Assembly (NCBI RefSeq): GCF_042433915.1
Contig: NZ_JBHLUN010000005.1
Coordinates: 248,001-312,000 of the forward strand
Direction: 5' to 3'
Length of the DNA stretch: 64,000 nt
Origin: Roseomonas elaeocarpi
GTDB lineage: Bacteria > Pseudomonadota > Alphaproteobacteria > Acetobacterales > Acetobacteraceae
Shown here piece by piece: positions 29,740 to 38,017 of the stretch (position 1 is the first letter of the stretch; the number at the start of each line of letters is the position of its first letter). Below the pieces are notes generated by a model, which did not search any database, had not been told where the DNA came from, and saw nothing but the letters and a program-made list of their open reading frames with translations. A program made the position numbers and the translations under genes.

Positions 29740-30684
29740 TCAGCCGGGTGCGGACCGCAGGACGAGGAGGCTGACGATCAGGCTCAGCGTCACCAGGGAC
29801 AGGCCCGACGCCAGAAGCACCGTGGCGCCGGAACGGTCCATCCCCGTGGCGTAGCGCCGGGCCAGGATAAAGGCGTTGGCACCCGTGGGCGTCGCTGCCG
29901 CCGTCACCGCCACCGCCGTGCCAAGGGGGGGTAGCTTCAGCATTATCGCCACGACCCAAACAATCGCCGGCAGAACCAGCAGCTTGATCACGGTGCCTAT
30001 CACCGCGTTCGGCCAGTCACGGCGTATGTTGAAGCCGGTCAGGCTGGCGCCGAGGCAGAACAGCGCCACGGGCGATACGGCCGAGCCCAGCATGTGCAGC
30101 AGGTTGCGCAGCACATCGGGCAGCGGCGGCATGAGCAGCGACCACAATCCCCCCGCGGCAACCGCCAGAACCACCGGGTTGCTCAGCAGCGAGGTCGCGG
30201 TTGAGCGGAAAACCTGGAGGAGCGAGGCGTTTCGGTTGATGCCAAACTCGGCGATCACCGTGGCGATCGGCAGCAGCAGGATTGAGTGGAAGGCCAGGAT
30301 GGCCAGGAGGTTGTGCAGCCCTTCCTGGCCGTAGGCCGCCAGAACCACGGGGATGCCCACCATCGACAGGTTGCCGTAGCTCGCATCCAGCCCGAAGAGG
30401 CCGGCCTCCTGCAGCCGCAGCCGCCGCAGCTTCCAACCGACCAACACCGCGAGCAGGTAGACGGGGATACAGGCGGCGAAATAGGCCACCGATACCGCGA
30501 CCGTCGCCCCCAGGCCCCCCGAACTGGTGGCGCCCTCGAACAGCAGCGCGGGAAGCGCCAGCATGAAGACGAAATCGTTGAGCCCGCGCAGACCGTCGGC
30601 GCTGATCCGGTTGAAGCGGCGGGCGAGGTAGCCGATCAGGATCGTCAGGAAGACCGGTCCGACGATTCCGAAGATACCGCTCAA
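29740..30684 (-). CDS. AEC (auxin efflux carrier) family transporter
   Basis: A 314-residue membrane protein with about ten hydrophobic segments and the inverted-repeat layout of the AEC family. The first helix is FGIVGPVFLTILIGYLARRF and a second FVFMLALPALLFEGA follows; near the C-terminus AVAVTAAATPTGANAFILARRY carries the conserved TPTGAN-type motif that mirrors it. Such proteins export or import carboxylates such as malonate or malate. The substrate cannot be told from sequence. It lies alone between groESL and gmk. Confidence 0.85.
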   Translation of the reverse strand: MSGIFGIVGPVFLTILIGYLARRFNRISADGLRGLNDFVFMLALPALLFEGATSSGGLGATVAVSVAYFAACIPVYLLAVLVGWKLRRLRLQEAGLFGLDASYGNLSMVGIPVVLAAYGQEGLHNLLAILAFHSILLLPIATVIAEFGINRNASLLQVFRSTATSLLSNPVVLAVAAGGLWSLLMPPLPDVLRNLLHMLGSAVSPVALFCLGASLTGFNIRRDWPNAVIGTVIKLLVLPAIVWVVAIMLKLPPLGTAVAVTAAATPTGANAFILARRYATGMDRSGATVLLASGLSLVTLSLIVSLLVLRSAPG

Positions 30685-30718
30685 GGCTTGGGCCGGAAGG
30701 AAGAGGGCAGGAGGGGCA

Positions 30719-31372
30719 TCACCGGCCCCCAGCCATCAGTTCCGCCACGAACTCCGGCAGCCACGGGTTGCGGGCGCGGCGCGTTCGCTCGGCGGCCAGG
30801 ATGCCGGAGATGGTGCGCACGGTGGCCTCGAAATCCTCGTTCACCAGGACATGGTCGAAATCGCCCCAGTGCGACAGGTCCTCGCGCGCTGCGGCCATGC
30901 GGCGGGCGATCTCCGCCTCACTATCCTGCCCGCGGCTGCGCAGCCGCCGCTCCAACTCGGGCAGGCTGGGGGGCAGCAGGAAGACGCCGACCACGTCGCC
31001 GGGCAGTGCGGCGCGGATCAGCCGATGGCCCTGCCAGTCCACGTCGAACAGCACGTCACGGCCCGCGGCGAGGGAGGCCAGCACCGGCGCGCGAGGCGTG
31101 CCGTAGCGGCGGCCATAAACGGCAGCGCTTTCCAGCATCTCGCCGGCGCGCTCCATCGCCTCGAACTCCTCGGGACTGCGGAAATGGTAGTGAACGCCTT
31201 CCACCTCTCCCACGCGCGGAGCCCTGGTGGTGGCGCTGACCGACAGAGCCATCGAGTCCTCCTGCGCCAGCAACGCCCGCGACACGCTGGTCTTGCCGGC
31301 GCCCGAAGGCGCCACGAGCACGAGGCAGAGACCCCGCCGCGACGGCGATCGGATGGTGGCTTCACTCGACAT
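30719..31372 (-). CDS. gmk: Guanylate kinase
   Basis: A 217-residue enzyme that phosphorylates GMP to GDP. The P-loop is APSGAGKTSVSRALL (residues 20-34), the GMP-binding part carries SVSATTRAPRVGEVEGVHYHF, and the RSRGQDSEAEIARRM lid is present. The start overlaps the yicC stop by 11 bases, and the gene closes the fabD-to-gmk cluster that is typical of alphaproteobacteria. Confidence 0.96.
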   Translation of the reverse strand: MSSEATIRSPSRRGLCLVLVAPSGAGKTSVSRALLAQEDSMALSVSATTRAPRVGEVEGVHYHFRSPEEFEAMERAGEMLESAAVYGRRYGTPRAPVLASLAAGRDVLFDVDWQGHRLIRAALPGDVVGVFLLPPSLPELERRLRSRGQDSEAEIARRMAAAREDLSHWGDFDHVLVNEDFEATVRTISGILAAERTRRARNPWLPEFVAELMAGGR

Positions 31373-32255
31373 TGGCAGACTGCTCCCGCAGGCGTTCCAC
31401 GGCGCCCTTCAGCTCCAGCGAAAGGTGGGTCAGTTCCAGCGAGGACGACTTGGCGCCCAGTGTATTGGCCTCGCGGCCGAACTCCTGCGCCAGGAACTCC
31501 AGTCGGCGCCCGATCGGCTTCGCCTCATCCAGCAGCGTCAGCGCCGCCGAAACATGGGCGCGCAGCCGGTCGATTTCTTCCCGCACGTCGGCCCGCCCGG
31601 CCAGCAGCGCGACCTCGGCCGCCAGACGATCTTCCGGAATTCGCCGCTGATCCCCCAACAGACCGTTCAGGGTGGCCTCCATCCTCGCGCGCACGAGTTC
31701 CGGCTGCCGCGCGGCCTCGGAGGCGGCCCGCTCCGTGAGGGTGCCGATCTCGTCCAGCAGGGTGCGCAGGATTTGCTCGAGCTTCGTGCCCTCGGACCGC
31801 CGTGCGGCCAGGAGTTCCGCCAGCGCCTCGTCGAAGGCCAGAAGCACGACGTCGCGCCGGGCGGCCTCCTCCACGGGGTCCGCTTCCTGCACCTCGGCCT
31901 GAAGAACACCGGGAAGCGCCAGGATGGAGGCCGCTGTCGGCGGCGATGCGCCGGGGATGCGGGCTGAAAGGTCGAGGACCAGGCGCAGGGCCTGTTCCAG
32001 CGCCTCGGGATCGGGAACCAGGCGCGGCCGCCGGTCCTCGCGCTTGACGGTCAAGCCGGCGCCGATGTTTCCGCGAAAAAACTGTTGGCCGGCACGGTCC
32101 CGCAGCGCCGCGTCGAGGCTTTCGAGACCCGGTGGCAGCTTGAGTCGCAGATCCAATCCGCGACCGTTCACGCTGCGCAGTTCCCAGGTGAACCGGCTGC
32201 CGTCGGCGAAGACTCCGTCGACGCGCGAGAACCCGGTCATGGATGAGATCGGCAT
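31362..32255 (-). CDS. YicC-family endoribonuclease-like protein
   Basis: A 297-residue protein started at MPISSMTGFSRV (ATG 32255), the invariant YicC N-terminus; the frame is open upstream but without family similarity. ELRSVNGRGLDLRLKLP follows, and the C-terminus has the conserved GRRLEFLAQEFGREANTLGAKSSSLELTHLSLELKGAVERLREQSANVE. E. coli YicC acts as an RNase on the small RNA RyhB. It is co-transcribed with gmk, as in many bacteria. Confidence 0.93.
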   Translation of the reverse strand: MPISSMTGFSRVDGVFADGSRFTWELRSVNGRGLDLRLKLPPGLESLDAALRDRAGQQFFRGNIGAGLTVKREDRRPRLVPDPEALEQALRLVLDLSARIPGASPPTAASILALPGVLQAEVQEADPVEEAARRDVVLLAFDEALAELLAARRSEGTKLEQILRTLLDEIGTLTERAASEAARQPELVRARMEATLNGLLGDQRRIPEDRLAAEVALLAGRADVREEIDRLRAHVSAALTLLDEAKPIGRRLEFLAQEFGREANTLGAKSSSLELTHLSLELKGAVERLREQSANVE

Positions 32256-32325
32256 GCGCGGTGCATGGCGCGACGCAGCGCCGTGCGCAAGGGCTCTGCG
32301 CGCCCTCAACCCCGCCCGAGCCGCC

Positions 32326-33300
32326 TCAGCGGGGCTGGAGCCGCGCCCTCCAGCGTTGGACGTTGCGATTGTGCTCGTCCAGGGTGCGGGCGAAGCTGTG
32401 ACCGCCCTCGCCATTGGCGACGAAGTACAGGTCGTCGGTCTGCGCCGGGTGCAGCACCGCCTGGATGGCATCGCGTCCCGGTGCTGCGATCGGGCCCGGT
32501 GGCAGGCCGCGATTGCGGTAGGTATTGAACGGATGGTCCCGCTCGAGGTCCGCTCGTGTCAGCGCGCGGTCGAGGGCTTTCCCGTTGTTCGAGGCATAGG
32601 CCACTGTCGGATCGGATTGCAGCGGCATGCCGAGGCGGAGCCTGCCGATAAACACGCCGGCCACGTGCGCCCGCTCGTCCGGGCGTCCGGTCTCACGCTC
32701 CACGATGCTGGCCAGCACCAGGGCATCGCGCGGCGTCGTGAAGGGAAGCCCGTCCTGGCGCTTGTCCCAGGCCTCGGCCAGGAACTGCCGCAGGGCGCGC
32801 GTGCCGCGCTGCACCACGGAGGCGCGCGTGTCTCCCCACTCGTAGGCGTAGGTGTCGGGGAGTATCTGTGCTTCCTCCAGCACCGGCGCATCACCGGTCA
32901 GACCTGGGGCAGCCTGCAGCAGGGCGGTGATCTGCTCAGCGCTCAACCCTTCCGGAATGGTCAGGAGGCGCTGGACCGGCTTCGCGGTGCGCAGGACATC
33001 AAGGGTGGCGGCGACAGAGGCATGGGCGGGGAACTGGTATTCCCCGGCCCGTAGGGGGCCTTGCCGGCGCGTCAGCCAGGCCGCGGCCGCGAAACCTGTG
33101 TCATTGACGGAGGTGACGCCCTGCTCACGCAGGCGCTCCGCAATGTCCTGGGTGGAAGAGCGGGGCGGTATCACCACGGCCTTCGACACATCGAGCGGAC
33201 CAGCCGCCTGATAGGTCCGCCAAGCCCAGTAGGCCCCGCCGCCCGAGAGCAGGAGGAGGGCCAGAAGCGCCAGCAGGAAGAAGCGGAGGCGGCGCGTCAT
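32326..33300 (-). CDS. mltG: Endolytic murein transglycosylase MltG
   Basis: A 324-residue inner-membrane protein. Residues 5-27 are a single membrane anchor (FFLLALLALLLLSGGGAYWAW), followed by a LysM-like part (ISIPPRSSTQDIAERLREQG) and the YceG catalytic domain with the Glu in LASIVERETGRPDER near residue 205 and the NTYRNRGLPPGPIAAPGRDAIQAVLHP motif. It cleaves nascent glycan strands in the periplasm. It sits between fabF and yicC. Confidence 0.95.
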   Translation of the reverse strand: MTRRLRFFLLALLALLLLSGGGAYWAWRTYQAAGPLDVSKAVVIPPRSSTQDIAERLREQGVTSVNDTGFAAAAWLTRRQGPLRAGEYQFPAHASVAATLDVLRTAKPVQRLLTIPEGLSAEQITALLQAAPGLTGDAPVLEEAQILPDTYAYEWGDTRASVVQRGTRALRQFLAEAWDKRQDGLPFTTPRDALVLASIVERETGRPDERAHVAGVFIGRLRLGMPLQSDPTVAYASNNGKALDRALTRADLERDHPFNTYRNRGLPPGPIAAPGRDAIQAVLHPAQTDDLYFVANGEGGHSFARTLDEHNRNVQRWRARLQPR

Positions 33301-33342
33301 GGGGCGGTTCGGCAGGGTGCCGGTGGGCCGGCACCCCGTCGG

Positions 33343-34626
33343 TCAGGGGCCGCGGCCGAACAGGATCGAGGCGTTGGTGCCACCGAAGCCGAAGGAGTTC
33401 GACAGCACCACGTTCACCCGACGCTCCTGCGCCGTGAGGGGAACCCGGTCGATCCTGCTTTCGCGCGAGGGCTCCTCAAGGTTGAGGGTCGGCGGCACCA
33501 CGCCGTCGCGAATGGCCAGCAGCGAGAAGATCGTCTCGACCGCACCCGCCGCGCCGAGCAGGTGGCCGATGGCCGACTTGGTGGAGGACATGGCCACGCC
33601 GGGCGCATCGTCGCCCCAGAGACGCTCGACCGCCTCGAGCTCTAGGTCGTCGCCCATCGGCGTCGAGGTGCCGTGGGCGTTGATGTACTGGATGTCGGAG
33701 GGGGCGAGGCCGGCGGAGCGCAGGCAGGCCTTCATGGCCCGGTAAGCGCCGTCGTGCCCTTCGGCCGGGGCGGTGATGTGGTGGGCATCGCCCGACATGC
33801 CGTAGCCCAGAACCTCGCCGTAGATCTTGGCGCCGCGGGCCTTGGCGTGCTCGAGCTCCTCCAGCACGACCACGCCGGCACCCTCGCCCATGACAAAGCC
33901 ATCGCGGTCCTTGTCCCAAGGGCGGGAGCCCTTTTCGGGCGTGTCGTTGAAGCCGGTGGACAGGGCGCGGGCGGAACAGAAGCCGGCCACGCCGATGCCG
34001 CAGACCGCGGCCTCGGTGCCGCCGGCCACCATGACGTCGGCATCGCCCAGGGCAATGAGCCGCGCCGCATCGCCCACCGCGTGAACGCCGGTGGCGCAGG
34101 CGGTGACGGCGCTGTGGTTCGGGCCCTTGAAGCCGTAGCGGATCGACACGTGGCCGGAGCCGAGGTTGATCAGCGCCGAGGGAATAAAGAAGGGCGACAG
34201 GCGCTTGGCCCGGCCAGAGCCCACGAGCTGAGAGGCATCGTAGATCGCGGGAAGGCCGCCGATGCCCGAGCCGATCATCACGCCGGTCGCGCAGCGGTCT
34301 TCCTCGGTCGCCGGCACCCACCCGCTATCCTCGACGGCCTCGGCGGCCGCGACGAGCGCGAGATGGATGAAGCGATCCATCTTCTTCTGGTCCTTGACGG
34401 GGATCCACTCGTTCAGGTCGAGGCCGCCATCGGCCTTCGTGCCCGCCGGGACCTCGCCGGCGATCCGTGCCGGCAGGTCGGAGGCGTCGAAGGAGCGGAT
34501 CGCGCGGATGCCGCTCTCTGCCGCCAGGAGGCGGCGCCAAACATGCTCCACGCCGAGGCCGAGAGGGCAGGCAATGCCCATCCCGGTGATAACCACGCGA
34601 CGCGGCGCCGTGAACTGAGCGAACAA
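33343..34626 (-). CDS. fabF: 3-oxoacyl-ACP synthase II (FabF)
   Basis: A 427-residue condensing enzyme that elongates acyl-ACP. The catalytic triad is Cys in TACATGVHAVGDA, His in NAHGTSTPMGD and His in SSTKSAIGHLLGAAGAVE, and the C-terminal FGFGGTNASI is intact. The most upstream start is TTG at 34626; the family's conserved part begins at RRVVITGMG. It lies 39 bases after acpP. Confidence 0.96.
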   Translation of the reverse strand: MFAQFTAPRRVVITGMGIACPLGLGVEHVWRRLLAAESGIRAIRSFDASDLPARIAGEVPAGTKADGGLDLNEWIPVKDQKKMDRFIHLALVAAAEAVEDSGWVPATEEDRCATGVMIGSGIGGLPAIYDASQLVGSGRAKRLSPFFIPSALINLGSGHVSIRYGFKGPNHSAVTACATGVHAVGDAARLIALGDADVMVAGGTEAAVCGIGVAGFCSARALSTGFNDTPEKGSRPWDKDRDGFVMGEGAGVVVLEELEHAKARGAKIYGEVLGYGMSGDAHHITAPAEGHDGAYRAMKACLRSAGLAPSDIQYINAHGTSTPMGDDLELEAVERLWGDDAPGVAMSSTKSAIGHLLGAAGAVETIFSLLAIRDGVVPPTLNLEEPSRESRIDRVPLTAQERRVNVVLSNSFGFGGTNASILFGRGP

Positions 34627-34665
34627 ACCGTGCTTCCCCTGGGAACCGTCAGAAAGACCGCCTGA

Positions 34666-34905
34666 TCAGGCGGTCTTGTGCTCCTCGATGTACTTCACGG
34701 CGTCGCCAACCGTGGTGATCTTCTCGGCCGCGTCGTCGGGGATCTCGACGCCGAAGGCTTCCTCGAAGGCCATCACCAGCTCAACGGTGTCGAGGCTGTC
34801 GGCGCCCAGGTCGTCAATGAAGGAAGCGCCCTCGTTCACCTTGGACTCCTCGACGCCCAGGTGCTCGACGACGATCTTCTTGACCTTGTCGGCGGTCTCG
34901 CTCAT
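34666..34905 (-). CDS. acpP: Acyl carrier protein
   Basis: A 79-residue acidic carrier protein. The phosphopantetheine attachment Ser is in GADSLDTVE near residue 37, and the helix EEAFGVEIPDDAAEKI follows. It carries the growing acyl chain for FabF, FabG and FabD, encoded on either side. Confidence 0.98.
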   Translation of the reverse strand: MSETADKVKKIVVEHLGVEESKVNEGASFIDDLGADSLDTVELVMAFEEAFGVEIPDDAAEKITTVGDAVKYIEEHKTA

Positions 34906-35129
34906 GCGCGGCTGCTCTCTCTGTCTGCGGCAGGGTCTGCACCCGCCTTGAATCCGGTGCCAGCCGAGGCGTCACGAAGGACATCCTGGGCGGGCGGCGG
35001 GCCTTATCACGTAAGTTTCGTCCGGCCTAGGGGAAGAGGCTCGGGGTGGGCATCATCGGGGACATACCGTGTCCGCCGCGCCCCAGCCCCTTACCATCTT
35101 ACTTCCTTACCGACCGCTGCCTGGCCGGC

Positions 35130-35867
35130 TCAGATCATCGCCATGCCGCCGTTGACGTGCAGGGTGGCGCCGGTGACCCAGCCCGCCTCATCCGAGGCCA
35201 GAAAGGCGACGGCGGCAGCGATATCGGCGCTGGTGCCCATGCGGCCAAGGGGGATGCGCCCCATCAGAGCCGTCTTCTGCGCGTCGTTCAGGGCATCGGT
35301 CATGGCCGTCTTCACGAAGCCGGGGGCCACCACGTTCACCGTGATGCCGCGCGGGGCGACCTCCTGGGCCAGGGCCTTGCTCATGCCGATCATGCCGGCC
35401 TTGGCGGCGGCGTAGTTGGCCTGGCCGGCATTGCCGGTCACGCCCACGATCGAGGCGATGGAGATGATGCGGCCGGACCGGCGCTTCATCATGCCGCGCA
35501 GCGAGGCCCGGGCGAGGCGGAACGGCGCGGTGAGGTCGACCTCGAGCACGTCCGACCAGTCCTTGTCGCCCATGCGCAGGGCGAGGCCGTCGCGCGTCAG
35601 GCCGGCGTTGTTGACCAGGATGTCCAGCCCGCCGAGCTCGGTTTCCACGCGCTCCACCAGCTGGGCCGGCGCCTCAGGGTCGGACAGGTCTGCCGGCAGA
35701 ACCGTGACGCGCTCGCCGAGCTCCTCAGCCAGCGCGGTCAGCTCGCTTTCCCGGCGCCCGCTCAGCGCCACCTCGGCCCCTTGCGCGTGCAGGGCGCGGG
35801 CAATGGCGGCGCCGATGCCGCCCGTGGCGCCCGTCACGAGCGCCGATTTGCCATCCAGTCGGAACAT
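35130..35867 (-). CDS. fabG: 3-oxoacyl-ACP reductase FabG
   Basis: A 245-residue short-chain dehydrogenase. The NADPH-binding TGATGGIGAAIA is at residues 12-23, NNAG near 86, the catalytic Ser in IISIASIVGVTGNAGQANYAAAKAG with the YxxxK pair, and the C-terminal GGMAMI. It reduces 3-oxoacyl-ACP. The start lies 43 bases after fabD. The 224-base gap to acpP shows no gene. Confidence 0.97.
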   Translation of the reverse strand: MFRLDGKSALVTGATGGIGAAIARALHAQGAEVALSGRRESELTALAEELGERVTVLPADLSDPEAPAQLVERVETELGGLDILVNNAGLTRDGLALRMGDKDWSDVLEVDLTAPFRLARASLRGMMKRRSGRIISIASIVGVTGNAGQANYAAAKAGMIGMSKALAQEVAPRGITVNVVAPGFVKTAMTDALNDAQKTALMGRIPLGRMGTSADIAAAVAFLASDEAGWVTGATLHVNGGMAMI

Positions 35868-35910
35868 TGTGCTCTTCCTCGAATTCTTTGCGGGCTCCGT
35901 CGGCGCGCTT

Positions 35911-36870
35911 TCAGAGCGCCTTCAGGACGGCCTCGATCTCGGCCGGCGTGCCGCAGGCCATGGCGGTGGCGTCGGGTGCGTTGCGCTTCATCAGCCCAGT
36001 CAGGACCTTGCCGGCGCCGATCTCCACGAAGCGGTCGCAGCCCATCTCCACCATCGCGGCCACGCTTTCGCGCCAGCGCACCGAGGCCGTGACCTGCTGG
36101 ACCAGCAGCGTCCGGATCTCCGCCGGGTCGGTGACCTTGGTCGCCGTCACGTTGGCGACCAGCGGCACGGCGGGGGTTGAGACGGTGGCACCTTCCAGCG
36201 CCTCGCCCATGGCCTCGGCCGCACTGCGCATCAGCGAGCAGTGGAAGGGGGCAGAAACCGGCAGCAGCAGGGCACGCTTCACGCCGGCAGCCCTGGCGGC
36301 CTCCATGGCACGGTTCACGGCACCGAGGTGGCCGGAGATCACGACCTGGCCGCCGCCATTGTCGTTAGCGACCTCGACCACCTCATCGGTCTCGGTCGCA
36401 GGGTCATGGGCCGCCGCGGCGCAGAAGCCGCGGGCCTGCTCGGCCTCGACACCCAGCAGCGCCGCCATGGCGCCGACCCCGGCGGGCACGGCGCGCTGCA
36501 TGGCGTCGCCGCGCAGGCGCAGCAGGTGTGCCGCGGTGGGCAGATCGAAGCTGCCGGCGGCCGCCAGCGCGCTGTATTCGCCCAGGGAGTGACCGGCCAC
36601 GAGGCTCACGCGGGAGCGCAGCTCGAAACCGCCCTCGGCCTCCAACACCCGCAGCACGGCCAGGGACACGGCCATCAGCGCCGGCTGCGCATTGGCGGTC
36701 AGCGTCAGCTCTTCCGCCGGTCCCTCGAACATCAGGCGGGAAAGGTGCTGGCGGAGGGTGTCATCCACCTGCTCGAACACTTCCCGGGCCACCGGAAAGG
36801 CGGCGGCCAGATCCTTGCCCATGCCGATGGCCTGACTTCCCTGGCCAGGAAAAACGAAGGCGAGGGCCAT
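35911..36870 (-). CDS. fabD: Malonyl-CoA:ACP transacylase FabD
   Basis: A 319-residue enzyme that loads malonate onto ACP. It begins with AFVFPGQGSQAIGMG, has the nucleophilic Ser in VAGHSLGEYSALAAAG near residue 95, the Arg region further on, and His in SAPFHCSLM near 205. It heads the fabD-fabG-acpP-fabF cluster. Confidence 0.97.
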   Translation of the reverse strand: MALAFVFPGQGSQAIGMGKDLAAAFPVAREVFEQVDDTLRQHLSRLMFEGPAEELTLTANAQPALMAVSLAVLRVLEAEGGFELRSRVSLVAGHSLGEYSALAAAGSFDLPTAAHLLRLRGDAMQRAVPAGVGAMAALLGVEAEQARGFCAAAAHDPATETDEVVEVANDNGGGQVVISGHLGAVNRAMEAARAAGVKRALLLPVSAPFHCSLMRSAAEAMGEALEGATVSTPAVPLVANVTATKVTDPAEIRTLLVQQVTASVRWRESVAAMVEMGCDRFVEIGAGKVLTGLMKRNAPDATAMACGTPAEIEAVLKAL

Positions 36871-36938
36871 GGTGCGGATCTACCTGACTGCTGAAGTGCT
36901 GATGAGGCCGGCGGGTTAACGATGCCGGCCCGAGCCTG

Positions 36939-37814
36939 TCAACGCTGAAGGGCCGGCGCCTCCACCGAAGCGAGCGACGTCGCGCGGCCGGCCACGCTCG
37001 GGACCGTATGGGACAGGCGGTTCTCGAACACCACGAAGAACGGTGCCTCGCCGTAGGGTGCCTGGCTGAGCCTCCCCTGCGCATCGGCCGGCAGGCGGCG
37101 CATGGTCACCGCGTCCTTGACGTTGCCGCCGATGGCCTGGAGTTCGCCGGGCTTCAGCGCCACCACCACGTCGCAGTGCATGGGCCTGAACTGCCCGGCC
37201 TCGCTCAGCCGGTCCGTCCAACTGGTGATCGGGGAACGGGAGCGGTCGGCGCAGATCAGGTCGCCGGCGACCGGGGCATACTCGTCGATCGTGTGCGGAA
37301 GAAAGGGAGCTCCCTGAGGGTCAACCGAGTAGCGCGCGAGCAGGCTGTCCACGTAGGTCGCGTGCGAGGCCGAGGACGGAAATTCCGCCTCGCCCAGACC
37401 TGCCTGATCCATGACGTAGCTGATGAAGGCCGCCGACCAGAAAGGGTAGGCCCAAAGGGAAATCACGGGCGGTGCCGGCGGCATGCCGCTGTCGGCCAGC
37501 GACTCCATCAGGCTGTCATGCAGGGCACGGTGCTGTCGCACCACGGCGGCACCGCCGGGGACCACCTCCCAGTAGGACAGGACGCGCTCGTAGTTGTTGG
37601 GATCGGGGATACGCTCCCCATCGAGCGTCGGTGCCCAGCCGGTCACCGTCAGATCGCCCCAGGCATGCCATTCCGTTACGGCTGCGTTCACGATCCTGGC
37701 GCGGCCGGGATCCTGAACCGGGGGCGGCTCGGCCACCGGAACCGACGGGGGTGACCCGGCGCAGCCCAGCAGGAAAAGCGGAAGGAGCAGGAAGAATCGG
37801 TGCACTTCTTCCAC
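36939..37814 (-). CDS. DUF2272 lipoprotein
   Basis: A 291-residue protein with a lipoprotein signal peptide: FFLLLPLFLLGCAGS places the lipidated Cys at about residue 18. The mature part matches DUF2272: PPVISLWAYPFWSAAFISYVM, then FPSSASHATYVDSLL, with the conserved Trp-Ser, His and Tyr-Asp residues, and later GDLICADRS and HCDVVV, which look like a CHAP/NlpC-type cysteine peptidase or amidase arrangement. A role in envelope maintenance is inferred. Confidence 0.78.
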   Translation of the reverse strand: MEEVHRFFLLLPLFLLGCAGSPPSVPVAEPPPVQDPGRARIVNAAVTEWHAWGDLTVTGWAPTLDGERIPDPNNYERVLSYWEVVPGGAAVVRQHRALHDSLMESLADSGMPPAPPVISLWAYPFWSAAFISYVMDQAGLGEAEFPSSASHATYVDSLLARYSVDPQGAPFLPHTIDEYAPVAGDLICADRSRSPITSWTDRLSEAGQFRPMHCDVVVALKPGELQAIGGNVKDAVTMRRLPADAQGRLSQAPYGEAPFFVVFENRLSHTVPSVAGRATSLASVEAPALQR

Positions 37815-38017
37815 TTACCCGCTGGATTTCCGGTGCGGCAGCGGCTCCCGATCGCGCCTGCCTTCACATGTCGCGGAGATAGTCGATCCCGTTCCTGCCG
37901 GGCTCGCAGGGCGATCGGGCGAGGCGGGGATGGAAGTACTGCGGGGCGGAACTTCCATCGCCGCGCGAGGTTCTGGCCTCGTGGGAGCATGGGTGCTCCG
38001 TCGGAAAGGGATTGCCG